Notes: a model not told the origin generated them from the letters alone. 64,000 bases of DNA from Acidobacteriota bacterium (GCA_016195985.1 JACPYP010000031.1:1-64000); one strand, 5' to 3'. Shown: positions 42,683 through 50,860, counted from the first letter of the stretch. Numbers and translations: made by a program.

Positions 42683-42800
42683 AGTGGCAGGGATCACACG
42701 GAGGGGACCCGCTGTCCGGTGTGCGCGGAGTCACAGGCTGGAGGGTCCAGGGAAAAAACCAGGGCCGCCCCGGGAACTTTCTCCAGTGCCTCAAGTCACA
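42683..42800. promoter_or_regulatory. Three CRP-type boxes upstream of iorA
   Basis: TGTGC-GCGGAG-TCACA at 42720-42735 (9/10 match to TGTGA-N6-TCACA), AGTGG-CAGGGA-TCACA at 42683-42698 (8/10) and AGTGC-CTCAAG-TCACA at 42785-42800 (8/10). They lie 47-165 bases before iorA, in the divergent gap shared with the porin-cytochrome operon. Confidence 0.5.
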
Positions 42801-43083
42801 AGTTTGTCTGAACCGGGAATTCTTGAAAGAATCTGTAATTTCATCAATGCCTTTTTTTTACAGTTTGACTTAAACATAAAATATGAAAATAAGATTGATA
42901 CCCAAATAACCAAATTGTCACGAATAAGTACGTTCCTCACTCTCATCAACCATTCGGACATGTGGACTTGTGCATTCTCTCTCTTGAGGTCCGCTAATTT
43001 CAGGCCTAGTGTCGTTCCTGACTCATGCATCAGCTGTTTTCGCTCGATCCCATTTCCATCACCTGCCCCCAGGAGGTTCCCGC
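42801..43083. other. AT-rich upstream region of the porin-cytochrome operon
   Basis: The overlapping ORF 42684-43106 is not credible (no RBS, no domain). The stretch 42840-42935 is unusually AT-rich (TTTTTTTACAG TTTGACTTAAACATAAAATATG) and offers a -35-like TTGACT (42867-42872) with AT-rich -10 candidates such as TAAGAT downstream, so it probably holds the operon promoter, but spacing is ambiguous. A long 5' region of about 300 bases then precedes the first gene. Confidence 0.35.
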
Positions 43084-43143
43084 ATGACCCCAACTGCCAT
43101 CGGTAGGAATCCCCGGCCCGGCTCCCCGGCACCACTCGTCTAA
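43084..43143 (+). CDS. Possible 19-aa leader ORF before the porin gene
   Basis: AGGAGG stands 7 bases before ATG ACC CCA ACT GCC ATC GGT AGG AAT CCC CGG CCC GGC TCC CCG GCA CCA CTC GTC TAA, encoding MTPTAIGRNPRPGSPAPLV. The Shine-Dalgarno is the strongest in the region. The peptide is rich in Pro and has no hydrophobic segment. It ends 40 bases before the porin ATG. It may be a translated leader that couples or controls the operon, or chance. Confidence 0.4.
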   Translation: MTPTAIGRNPRPGSPAPLV

Positions 43144-43183
43144 TACGGCCCAGCGCACAGCGCATTGCGAGATGAGGCGAAAC

Positions 43184-44566
43184 ATGAAACGACACACCTA
43201 CGTGGCCCTGCTTGCCACCCTGATGTCTGCCTCCGCTTGGGGCCAGGAGGTCAGCCTCTACGGCACGACCATGGCCCAGATGTGGAAGCAGGAGACCCCG
43301 GGGTTCGACAAGAGCACCTACACGCCGGCGACCCAGTACTTGGGCATCGACGCCACGAAGCTGGGCAACGACAACCTGTCGCTGCACCTCTTCGGATGGG
43401 GCCGGACCGATCTGAGCGACGCCAGCAATTTTGACGGCTCGAAGTCCTCCGGCTATCTCAACTACGGCTACCTCCAGTACCGGTTCAACCAGGCCAATGC
43501 CGAGGTCAAGGCCGGCCGCTTCACCGTGAACCAGAGCACCGGCTTCGAGCAGGTCGACGGCGTCAGCGTCCGCACCGACCTCCGCGGCGGCTTCACCTTC
43601 TCCGCCTTCGGCGGCAAGCCGGTGCACTACAAGGTGGTGGACCCCCGCGACCAGTACGACCTCGACTTCCAGCAGGACATGATCTTCGGCACCCGCTTCG
43701 GCTGGCGCATGCCCAAGGTGGGCGAGATCGGCGTGAGCTACCTCCAGGACGGCTCCAAGGCCGCCAAGGACCTGACCTACCCCATGCCGGTGGACTACAC
43801 CCGCAAGCAGGTGGGCATGGACATCCTCATCGCCCCCGTCTCCATCTTCAACCTGACGGGCCGCACGGTGCTCGACGTGGCCAAGCACCCCGATCAGGCC
43901 CCGGGTTCCCCCTCGCGGTCCAAGATTGCCGAGCACGATTACACCGCCACCGTGAAGGTGAGCGACCAGGTCAGCGTGTCGGGCAACTTCGCCGAGCGGA
44001 ACTTCTTCGCCTACTTCGCGGGCACCAACCTGCCCTCCCTGTTCCGCCAGAACGACAACGACATGTTCAAGGGCTGGGGCGGAAGCGTCACCTGGAACAC
44101 CACGGCCTCCTTCCAGCTGGTGGCCGACTACCGCCACATGAGCCGCCAGACCTTCGGCAACGTGAACCGCGCCGGCGGCGAGATGCGCTGGTCCTTCAAC
44201 GAAAAGGCCGTGCTGCTGGGTGTGGGCGCCCACTGGGCTAACGCGGTGGACACGAAGTTCGTCGATCCGGCAGCGCCCTCCCGGAGCCTGAGCCACAAGG
44301 AGGCCCGCATCTGGACCATGGCCACCAAGGGCAAGTTCACGGCAAGCCTGGACGGCATCCTGCAGCGCTATGAAAGCGGGAACCCCTACCTGGCAGGCAT
44401 GCGCAACGTCTGGGAGACCGTGGCCTCGCTCGGCTACCAGGCCACCAACAACATCAAGGTGTCCGGCGACGTCAGCTACGGCAGCACCCCCATCGCCAAG
44501 CACGAAACGCGGGCGCTGCTGCGGGCCGAATACCGCTTCGGCTTCGCTAAGAAGGGAGGCAAGTAA
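43184..44566 (+). CDS. Outer-membrane beta-barrel porin of the cytochrome operon
   Basis: 460 aa from the ATG at 43184 (GAGGCG upstream). Signal peptide MKRHTYVALLATLMSASAWG|Q, then alternating amphipathic strands throughout (NLSLHLFGWGRTDLSD ... GYLNYGYLQYRFNQANAEVKAGRFTVNQSTGFEQVDGVSVRTDLRGGFTFSAFGGKP), ending in an aromatic strand AEYRFGF near the C-terminus. Its position directly before three multiheme cytochrome genes, with a one-base overlap to the next, suggests the barrel of a porin-cytochrome electron conduit, analogous to MtrB/OmbB/ExtD. No sequence motif proves heme-partner binding. Confidence 0.7.
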   Translation: MKRHTYVALLATLMSASAWGQEVSLYGTTMAQMWKQETPGFDKSTYTPATQYLGIDATKLGNDNLSLHLFGWGRTDLSDASNFDGSKSSGYLNYGYLQYRFNQANAEVKAGRFTVNQSTGFEQVDGVSVRTDLRGGFTFSAFGGKPVHYKVVDPRDQYDLDFQQDMIFGTRFGWRMPKVGEIGVSYLQDGSKAAKDLTYPMPVDYTRKQVGMDILIAPVSIFNLTGRTVLDVAKHPDQAPGSPSRSKIAEHDYTATVKVSDQVSVSGNFAERNFFAYFAGTNLPSLFRQNDNDMFKGWGGSVTWNTTASFQLVADYRHMSRQTFGNVNRAGGEMRWSFNEKAVLLGVGAHWANAVDTKFVDPAAPSRSLSHKEARIWTMATKGKFTASLDGILQRYESGNPYLAGMRNVWETVASLGYQATNNIKVSGDVSYGSTPIAKHETRALLRAEYRFGFAKKGGK

Positions 44567-45039
44567 TGGTCCGGAAGTCCGTTCTGCAGATTCTCGGCGC
44601 CGTGCTGGGTCTTGGGATGCTCATGGCCTGCGGCCTGGTCTCCCCCGAGACGAGTTTCGCGGCGACCCATCCTGATGGCGTCGGCGCCGGCCGCCCCGTG
44701 TGCTCCGAGTGCCACAGCAATGACGTGGCCAAGGGCGCCCTCAAGCCCTACGCCTCCTTCGACCACACGCCCGCCTTCGTGAAGGACCACAAGTTCCAGG
44801 CGAACCAGGACCGCAACACCTGCGCCTCCTGCCACGCCCCGTCCTTCTGCGTGGATTGCCACGGCGGCAAGGTACCCGTGAAGCCCGCCACCCGCCTGAG
44901 CGGAAGCCCGGACCGGCTGGCCCCCCACCGCGGCGATTTCATGACCCTGCACCGCATCGAAGGCAAGCTGGATCCCTCCAGCTGCTATGCGTGCCACGGC
45001 CGCGCCAACAACGACAAGTGCCGCGCTTGTCATCGGTAG
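44566..45039 (+). CDS. Pentaheme c-type cytochrome
   Basis: 157 aa; ATG overlaps the porin stop (TAATG). N-terminal signal with LMAC|G, a plausible lipobox. Five CXXCH motifs: CSECH, CASCH, CVDCH, CYACH and CRACH, so five c-hemes attached in the periplasm. Additional His residues (FDHTPAFVKDHKF, PHRGDFMTLHR) can serve as distal ligands. Likely a periplasmic or outer-membrane-attached electron carrier feeding or filling the porin. Confidence 0.9.
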   Translation: MVRKSVLQILGAVLGLGMLMACGLVSPETSFAATHPDGVGAGRPVCSECHSNDVAKGALKPYASFDHTPAFVKDHKFQANQDRNTCASCHAPSFCVDCHGGKVPVKPATRLSGSPDRLAPHRGDFMTLHRIEGKLDPSSCYACHGRANNDKCRACHR

Positions 45040-45068
45040 TCATCCGCTGAATGTCGAAGGGGAACACC

Positions 45069-45695
45069 ATGAGCAAACTCAAATGGATGGCGGGTAGCTG
45101 CTTCGCGATGGCCCTCGGGCTCCTCGCCCTGGGCTGCGCCGGGAAAGCCGGGGATGCCGTCTCGCTGAGCCCTTCCAAGGCTCAGCACGCGGCGGACTGG
45201 ATGACGACCCACTACGCCGAGTACGTGAAGAAGCCCGACCAATGCCTTTCCTGCCACGGATCCACCAGCGATCCGGCCCAGGCCGGCGGCGTGTCCAAGG
45301 TGAGCTGCTTCGGTTGCCACACGGCGGTCAACCATCCCGCCAACTGGGCCGACCCCGCGCAGCATGGCCGTCTCGGGGCGCAGCTGCCGCCCAGCGCCGA
45401 TCCCAAGGCCATGGTCGGCTTCGCCCATTGCGCCAAGTGCCACGGGGATGATTACTCGGGCGGCCTCTCCAAGGTCTCCTGCACGGCCTGCCACACCAAG
45501 GCCCCGCATCCCGACAAGCCCTGGCACGGCACCACGGCGACGAAGACGAACCACACCGCCACCAACTTCAACAGCGCGCCCGAGTGCTACAAGTGCCACA
45601 AGGACGGCGCCAACTCGACCCTCAAGCCCCTCGCGGCTCCCGCCGCCGGAGCGCAGCCTGGCTGCTTCAACAACACCATGTGCCACGCGCTATAG
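45069..45695 (+). CDS. Multiheme lipoprotein cytochrome c (5 CXXCH + CX5CH)
   Basis: 208 aa from the ATG at 45069 (AAGGGG upstream; the track's start is six codons earlier). Signal MSKLKWMAGSCFAMALGLLALG|CAG has a strong lipobox. Five canonical sites (CLSCH, CFGCH, CAKCH, CTACH, CYKCH) are followed at the C-terminus by CFNNTMCH, a CX5CH spacing that could bind a sixth heme or be a lost site. Third gene of the conduit operon; an intercistronic hairpin follows. Confidence 0.9.
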   Translation: MSKLKWMAGSCFAMALGLLALGCAGKAGDAVSLSPSKAQHAADWMTTHYAEYVKKPDQCLSCHGSTSDPAQAGGVSKVSCFGCHTAVNHPANWADPAQHGRLGAQLPPSADPKAMVGFAHCAKCHGDDYSGGLSKVSCTACHTKAPHPDKPWHGTTATKTNHTATNFNSAPECYKCHKDGANSTLKPLAAPAAGAQPGCFNNTMCHAL

Positions 45696-45706
45696 CGTGT
45701 TGTCCA

Positions 45707-45730
45707 GGCCCGCTGGATCCTCTGCGGGCC
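45707..45730 (+). other. Intercistronic hairpin before the decaheme gene
   Basis: GGCCCGC / GCGGGCC with a 10-base loop, 11 bases after the cytochrome stop and about 105 bases before the decaheme gene. There is no T-run, so it more likely adjusts mRNA stability than terminates transcription. Confidence 0.45.
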
Positions 45731-45836
45731 CGGGCAGCCAGGCCATCACACAGGAGGTGGATATCTGGCGAACCGAACCCACTCTTATCCCCCACAGCCC
45801 TCAAACGCTTCACCCACTAACCATGGAGATTGGAAT

Positions 45837-48782
45837 ATGAAGCATCGTCCCCTGAAACAGCTCTGCGGGCTATTCGCCTCCGCAGCGATCGCCCTGGTGC
45901 TGATCGGTTGTAACGGGAAGGCCGGCCAGAACGGCACGAACGGCACTCCCGGCACTCCGGGCACGCCCGGCACGAATTACGCCCTGGACATCACCACCCT
46001 GTCCGCCGACGAATGGGCGGGCCTGACCCTGAACGGCCAGATCACCAAGGTGACCATGGGCGCCGCGCCCGTCGTCAACTTCACCATCACCGACGGCCAC
46101 AACGTTCCCGTGAAGGGCTTCGGCCAGTTCACTTCCTGGGACAAGACCAAGGCCCTCTACGCCAGCTATCCCAACCTGGGCCTCAGCGTGGCCAAGCTGG
46201 TGCCCGGCACCGCCGGCAGCCCCGACCGCTGGGTCAACTACATCGTGACCAGTGTTCCCACCGTCGCCGCGCCCACCGTCTGGACGCCCGGCAAGCCGAA
46301 CACCGAAAACAACGGCACCCTGGTGGATAACGGTGACGGTTCCTACTCCTACACCTTCCGCCACGACCTCACCCAGATTGCCGCGCAGCTGGCGGCCTTC
46401 ACCTACACCGGCAACAACGTCCAGGCCGATCTGGATGACGTGAGCTACCAGCCCACGTTGAACCACCGCCTCACCCTGTACGTGGGCGGCATCGCCCGCG
46501 GCACTGGTTCCGCCGCCGCGGGGGACCGGTCCTTCAACACGCCCACGGGCGCGGACAGCGGCGTCAAGGGTGTCTACATCCTGAACCCCGCCAACACCGT
46601 TTACGACTTCGTGCCCAGCACCGGCGCGGTGGTGGCCTCCGGCAAGGAGATCACCTCCGTCGACAAGTGCTTCACCTGCCACGCCAAGTTCGAATTCCAC
46701 GCCGGCGGGCGGCAGGACACCCGCTACTGCGTGGTGTGCCACACCGACCAGCGCAAGTACAGCGTGAAGGACGCCACGATCACCGTGACGCCCGGAACCG
46801 GCGGCGCGGCCGACACCATCGCGGTCACCGGCGAATCCGGCAAGTTCCGCGGCCAGGCCACGGGCAATTTCACCAGCTACATCCACCGCCTGCACCGCGG
46901 CGAGATGCTGGACGTCAAGGGCTACGGCTACCCGGGCGTGGGCGAGGCCACCTATCCCCAGGACCTCCGCAACTGCGTGAAGTGCCACACCGCTTCCACG
47001 GCCACGCCCCAGGGCGACAACTGGAACCTGAAGCCCAGCCGCATGGCCTGCGGCGGATGCCACGACAAGGTCGATTTCGCAACCGGCTATGGCCACCCGA
47101 ACCCCGTGACCGGCCAGCCCAATCCCCAGCTGACCGACACGAACTGCTCCGCTTCTGAGTGCCACACCTCATCCAGCATCAAGATCAGCCACCTCGCCGT
47201 GGTCGCTCCTGATCCGAACAACGCCTGGAAGGTTTCCGGCGGCAACAGCAACACCAACGCCTCCTTCGTGGCCGCCTTCTCCGACAACCTGCCGCCCCCA
47301 GCCAAGTACGTCACCTGGGATCTCAGCAGCGTGACCCTGAACGCCAGCCAGCAGCCGGTCTTCAAGTTCCGCTTCATGGACAGCACCAAGAGCCCGGCAG
47401 TGCCCATCGTGCTCAATGCGGCCCCGGCCGCGGCCGATGCCACCGTCGAACTCTTCACCCTGCCTGACGGCACCCAGTTCGTGGGCGGCCCCAGCCTCTA
47501 CCTCGCCTTCGCCATGCCCCAGGACGGCATCACCGCTCCTGCCGATCCCAACGCCACCGTCAGCGTCTACATCCGGAACCTCTGGAACAAGACCGCCGTG
47601 GTGAACACCGCCACCGCAGGCGGCGCTGCTGCCAATGTGGCAGCCGGCACCATGACGGGGCCCGATGCCAGTGGCTACTACACGGCCATCCTCACGGCCT
47701 ACAAGATTCCCACCAGCGCCACCATGCTGACCGGCGGCATCGGCTACACCTACGGCATCGGCAAAATCACCGACGCGACCAACACCCAGCCCCTGACCCA
47801 GGTCAGCAACCTCAGCGCCGGCCTGCCCGTCTGGATGGCCAACCTCTACACCTACACGCCCAAGACCACCACGCCGGGCACGGGCCAGGGCGGCCTTTCC
47901 GTTCCCGCCCCCAATGTCTGGAAGCTGGTCAGCGGCACCCTGCCCACGGGCTTCGCCGCCCAGGCTTCCCGCCGCAAGATCGTGGACAACGCCCTCTGCA
48001 ACAACTGCCACGGCAAGATGGGCGTGTTCACGGAGAAGGTCTTCCATGCCGGCCAGCGCAACGACGTGGATACCTGCGTCTGGTGCCACAACACCGACCG
48101 CGTCAACAGCGGCTGGGGCGTGAACATCAAGGATGCCGTGCACGCCATCCACGGCGCCGGCAAGCGCGCGAACAAGTATTCCTGGGAATACACCGCTGGG
48201 GACACCTACTGGAAGACCACCTACCCCAGCCCGCTCAACAACTGCGAAATCTGCCACGTTCCGGGGTCCTATGACTTCGACAACGCCAAGAACGCGGGTG
48301 CTGTGCCCAACCTGCTGTGGACCACGACGGCCACCGCCCAGTCCACCACCACCGCCACGGGAACCTACCTGGGCGTGGGCAGCACCACCGGCTACGGCGC
48401 GGGCAGCCTGGTCATCAAGACGGGCACGGAAGTGATCACCACGGGCAACCAGGCCATTTCGCCCTTCGTGACCGCCGGCAGCAACTACGGCGCTGGCTAT
48501 GCCACCAACTTCCTGGCCGCCAACACCGGTGCCAACACCCGTGAAGCCGCCGGCACCACGCTGGTCAACTCGCCCTACGTGGGCGCCTGCACCGGCTGCC
48601 ACGACAGCAACATGGCCCTCGACCACATGCGGACCAATGGCGGCTCCTTCTACGCCACCCGCAGCTCCGTGATCGATCCCACGACCAACACGTTCGACGT
48701 CAAGAAGATCGAACAGTGCTTCCTCTGCCACTCCGCCGGCAAGGTCGCGGACGTGCAGAAGGTCCACATGAACTTCAAGTGA
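45837..48782 (+). CDS. OmcA/MtrC-family decaheme outer-membrane cytochrome
   Basis: 981 aa, long for the family (typically ~650-900). Lipobox LVLIG|CNG, then a collagen-like linker GQNGTNGTPGTPGTPGTN as in several family members. Heme sites in two clusters of five: CFTCH, CVVCH, CVKCH, CGGCH and CSASECH (CX4CH) around residues 280-440; CNNCH, CVWCH, CEICH, CTGCH and CFLCH in the C-terminal third. This gives ten hemes if the CX4CH site is used. Beta-rich domains separate the clusters. Such proteins are cell-surface lipoproteins that pass electrons to Fe(III), Mn(IV), humics or electrodes. GGAG precedes the ATG; a terminator follows. Confidence 0.92.
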   Translation: MKHRPLKQLCGLFASAAIALVLIGCNGKAGQNGTNGTPGTPGTPGTNYALDITTLSADEWAGLTLNGQITKVTMGAAPVVNFTITDGHNVPVKGFGQFTSWDKTKALYASYPNLGLSVAKLVPGTAGSPDRWVNYIVTSVPTVAAPTVWTPGKPNTENNGTLVDNGDGSYSYTFRHDLTQIAAQLAAFTYTGNNVQADLDDVSYQPTLNHRLTLYVGGIARGTGSAAAGDRSFNTPTGADSGVKGVYILNPANTVYDFVPSTGAVVASGKEITSVDKCFTCHAKFEFHAGGRQDTRYCVVCHTDQRKYSVKDATITVTPGTGGAADTIAVTGESGKFRGQATGNFTSYIHRLHRGEMLDVKGYGYPGVGEATYPQDLRNCVKCHTASTATPQGDNWNLKPSRMACGGCHDKVDFATGYGHPNPVTGQPNPQLTDTNCSASECHTSSSIKISHLAVVAPDPNNAWKVSGGNSNTNASFVAAFSDNLPPPAKYVTWDLSSVTLNASQQPVFKFRFMDSTKSPAVPIVLNAAPAAADATVELFTLPDGTQFVGGPSLYLAFAMPQDGITAPADPNATVSVYIRNLWNKTAVVNTATAGGAAANVAAGTMTGPDASGYYTAILTAYKIPTSATMLTGGIGYTYGIGKITDATNTQPLTQVSNLSAGLPVWMANLYTYTPKTTTPGTGQGGLSVPAPNVWKLVSGTLPTGFAAQASRRKIVDNALCNNCHGKMGVFTEKVFHAGQRNDVDTCVWCHNTDRVNSGWGVNIKDAVHAIHGAGKRANKYSWEYTAGDTYWKTTYPSPLNNCEICHVPGSYDFDNAKNAGAVPNLLWTTTATAQSTTTATGTYLGVGSTTGYGAGSLVIKTGTEVITTGNQAISPFVTAGSNYGAGYATNFLAANTGANTREAAGTTLVNSPYVGACTGCHDSNMALDHMRTNGGSFYATRSSVIDPTTNTFDVKKIEQCFLCHSAGKVADVQKVHMNFK

Positions 48783-48840
48783 TGTCCCCTCCAGGGCGCG
48801 GCTTGCCGCGTCCTGGAACGCTCTGAACGGCAGTGCGGAA

Positions 48841-48875
48841 CGACCCCGATGCCCCCCAGGCGCCGGGGTCGTTTT
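48841..48875 (+). terminator. Rho-independent terminator of the cytochrome operon
   Basis: CGACCCCG / CGGGGTCG, an 8-bp stem with a 15-base GC-rich loop, followed by TTTTCTTT, about 60 bases after the decaheme gene. Confidence 0.85.
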
Positions 48876-48961
48876 CTTTGGGGAAGGCGGGCCTGGATCC
48901 ACATGTGACGGGAGCCGCGCAGCCCTGTGCGAACATGAATGCTGCTTCGACGAGGTGCGCG

Positions 48962-49444
48962 ATGACCCGTTATTCCATCCGGTCCATTCTGGCGGCGGCG
49001 GTCCTCCTGCTTGCCCCTGGGTTCGCACTGAGGGCGCAGGATCCCAAGCCGGCTCCGGCTCCCCGCAAAGGCTCCAAGCCCGCTGACAAGAAAGGGGGCA
49101 AGAAGGCGGCCAAGCCCCAGCCGAACTACAACCTGGGCGAGGCCCCGGAACCGATCAAGCCTTCGGCCAAATCTGCGGCGAAGCCGGTCCATCCGAAGGG
49201 CAGGTCCCGCCGGTCGTCTTCCAAGCTCCCGGTGAGCCAGCGCATCGACATCAATTCGGCCACCAAGGAGGAGCTCATGAAGCTTCCTGGCATCTTCGCC
49301 GCCGAGGCGGACAAGATCATCGCCCACCGTCCCTATGGGACCAAGACCGGGCTGCTGGAATTCGCGGGGCTCACCGGCGCGCAGTACTTCGGCATCAAGG
49401 ACCTGGTTCGCACGGGGGGCGGGTCGCCCCAGCCACCCAAATGA
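48962..49444 (+). CDS. Exported helix-hairpin-helix (ComEA-like) protein
   Basis: 160 aa from the ATG at 48962; the upstream track extension is not supported. Signal peptide MTRYSIRSILAAAVLLLAPGFALRA|Q, then a ~70-residue basic, Pro/Lys/Ala-rich linker (PAPRKGSKPADKKGGKKAAKPQ). The C-terminus is an HhH domain: QRIDINSATKEELMKLPGIFAAEADKIIAHRPYGTKTGLLEF. ComEA-type proteins bind DNA in the periplasm during uptake; the linker differs from classical ComEA, and no other competence gene is adjacent. Confidence 0.8.
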   Translation: MTRYSIRSILAAAVLLLAPGFALRAQDPKPAPAPRKGSKPADKKGGKKAAKPQPNYNLGEAPEPIKPSAKSAAKPVHPKGRSRRSSSKLPVSQRIDINSATKEELMKLPGIFAAEADKIIAHRPYGTKTGLLEFAGLTGAQYFGIKDLVRTGGGSPQPPK

Positions 49445-49466
49445 GCGGTCCCGGTTCCCGTTGAAA

Positions 49467-49494
49467 GAAAGCCCCAGACGGGGCTTTCTTTTTT
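49467..49494 (+). terminator. Rho-independent terminator after the HhH gene
   Basis: GAAAGCCCC AGAC GGGGCTTTC followed by TTTTTT: a 9-bp stem, 4-base loop and a clean U-tract. Confidence 0.92.
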
Positions 49495-49523
49495 ACTAGT
49501 CTGCCTCACTTTAGCCCTGACGC

Positions 49524-49539
49524 GGTGATGCCGATCACA
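49524..49539. promoter_or_regulatory. CRP-type box upstream of Rrf2 gene A
   Basis: GGTGA-TGCCGA-TCACA, 9/10 match to TGTGA-N6-TCACA, about 80 bases before the Rrf2 start at 49618. Confidence 0.55.
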
Positions 49540-49617
49540 AGGTGGTTGACTCGTTAGATTACCGGAGCATCTTCATTGATAAGCTTTGCTCTGGCTTGAT
49601 CTTTCATGGAGGTTCCG

Positions 49618-50112
49618 ATGCTCCCACTGTCCCAGACCACGGGCTATGCAGTGCGAGCTCTGCGCTGCCTCCAGGAGCCTGGGGGCCATCCAGTCCTGGT
49701 GGAGGAGGTGGCTGAGTACACGGGCATCCCCCGCTCGTACTTGTCGAAGCTCATCCACAAGCTGGCCAAGAAGGGCCTGGTGGTGGCCCGCCGCGGCCAC
49801 CACGGCGGGGTGGTGCTGGCGCGCCCCTCCACGGAGATCACGCTGGAGGATCTGTCCGAGGCCATCGATGGCGTGGCCTGGCGCAAGCGCTGCCTCATGG
49901 GCCTGCTGGGGTGCACGGACCTCACGCCCTGCGTGCTGCATGATTTCTGGCACGAGACCCTGGATCAGATCCTGGCGCGCCTGCGCTCAGTGTCGCTGGC
50001 AGATCTGGCGCAGAACCCGGACCCCGGGGTGGAGCGTTTCCGGGCGGATCACGGACTGCAGAACCGCCCTGACCCGGTGGTGGAGGAACACCTGCCTGCC
50101 GGGGTGCATTGA
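49618..50112 (+). CDS. Rrf2-family regulator A
   Basis: 164 aa from the ATG at 49618, five bases after GGAGG; the track's upstream ATG lies within the RBS. MLPLSQTTGYAVRALRCLQEPGGHPVLVEEVAEYTGIPRSYLSKLIHKLAKKGLVVARRGHHGGVVLARPSTEITLEDLSEAI is the winged-helix domain. KRCLMGLLGCTDLTPCVLHDFW gives the C-X6-C-X5-C triad, consistent with an Fe-S cluster. It is a close paralogue of the convergent Rrf2 gene B (shared MLPLSQ-x-x-GYAV, PR-x-YLSK-x-IHKLAK-x-GLV). Confidence 0.9.
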   Translation: MLPLSQTTGYAVRALRCLQEPGGHPVLVEEVAEYTGIPRSYLSKLIHKLAKKGLVVARRGHHGGVVLARPSTEITLEDLSEAIDGVAWRKRCLMGLLGCTDLTPCVLHDFWHETLDQILARLRSVSLADLAQNPDPGVERFRADHGLQNRPDPVVEEHLPAGVH

Positions 50113-50149
50113 AGCGGGGCCACCCGCCATCCGCCACGCGCCGCCTGAA

Positions 50150-50183
50150 CGCGAAGAGGCCGCCTTCTGGCGGCCTCTTCGCG
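50150..50183. terminator. Long hairpin between convergent Rrf2 genes
   Basis: CGCGAAGAGGCCGCC TTCT GGCGGCCTCTTCGCG: a perfect 15-bp stem with a 4-base loop, midway between two convergent genes. There is no long T-run on either side, but position and stability suggest a bidirectional transcript end. Confidence 0.7.
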
Positions 50184-50199
50184 TCTGAGAGGGCAGTTA

Positions 50200-50736
50200 T
50201 TAAAGCGGTTTCTTGATCGGGGCCCTCTTGGGGGCGGCGGGCTTCTTGGCGGCGGGTTTGGCGGCCTTCTTGGCCCGGGGTTTGACCTTCCGCTCGGGAA
50301 GAGCATCGGCCAGGCGCCAGGTGCGGCTGTTCTGCTCGAAGGTGCGGATCTCTTCCAGGGAGATGTCCTTCAGGCAGCGGTAGATGTGGTCGCGCTCGGC
50401 CTTCCAGAAGGTGTGCGACGGGCAGGCGCGCTCGTCGGAGCAATCCTTGAAGCCGAGCAGGCACTGGTTGCGCCATTCAGAGCCATCCACGGCCTCGGCG
50501 ATGAGGTCGAGGGTGATCTCTTTGGCGGCCAAGGCCAACACCACGCCGCCCTTGTTGCCGCGCTTCGCCATGACCAGGCCCACCTTCGCGAGCTTGTGGA
50601 TCATCTTGGAGAGGTAGGGCCTGGGGAAGCCAGTGCGCGCCGCCACATCGACCACGAGCGTGGGCTTGCCGCCCGGGTCTTCGAGGCAGCTCATGGCCAG
50701 AACCGCGTAACCGGAGGACTGGGACAAGGGAAGCAT
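50200..50736 (-). CDS. Rrf2-family regulator B with basic C-terminal tail
   Basis: 178 aa from the ATG at 50736. MLPLSQSSGYAVLAMSCLEDPGGKPTLVVDVAARTGFPRPYLSKMIHKLAKVGLVMAKRGNKGGVVLAL is the winged helix, and QCLLGFKDCSDERACPSHTFW is the C-X6-C-X5-C triad. After residue ~150 an unusual tail VKPRAKKAAKPAAKKPAAPKRAPIKKPL follows, like the Lys/Ala/Pro tails of histone H1-like proteins, which should add non-specific DNA binding. A CRP-type box lies upstream. Confidence 0.9.
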   Translation of the reverse strand: MLPLSQSSGYAVLAMSCLEDPGGKPTLVVDVAARTGFPRPYLSKMIHKLAKVGLVMAKRGNKGGVVLALAAKEITLDLIAEAVDGSEWRNQCLLGFKDCSDERACPSHTFWKAERDHIYRCLKDISLEEIRTFEQNSRTWRLADALPERKVKPRAKKAAKPAAKKPAAPKRAPIKKPL

Positions 50737-50813
50737 GGTCACCTGCACAGATGAAATGGGGGGATGTCTGGTACAAATAATAGACGATCGTCAGGTCAAA
50801 CACATTCAAAGAC

Positions 50814-50829
50814 TGTGATTTCATGCACA
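50814..50829. promoter_or_regulatory. CRP-type box upstream of Rrf2 gene B
   Basis: TGTGA-TTTCAT-GCACA, 9/10 match to TGTGA-N6-TCACA, about 80 bases before the start at 50736 (minus-strand gene). Confidence 0.5.
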
Positions 50830-50836
50830 ATAAGCA

Positions 50837-50860
50837 AGACCCCCAGTCGCCCGGGGGTCT
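50837..50860 (-). terminator. Terminator of the nifJ-DHOD operon
   Basis: AGACCCCC / GGGGGTCT, an 8-bp stem with an 8-base loop, about 20 bases after the DHOD-like stop on the minus strand; downstream sequence TGCTTATT is moderately U-rich. Confidence 0.6.

Noticed and set aside
42684-43106. 140-aa ORF in the iorA-porin gap
   Set aside because: Crosses the AT-rich promoter-like region, has no RBS, and shows abrupt composition change along its length; better read as regulatory DNA.
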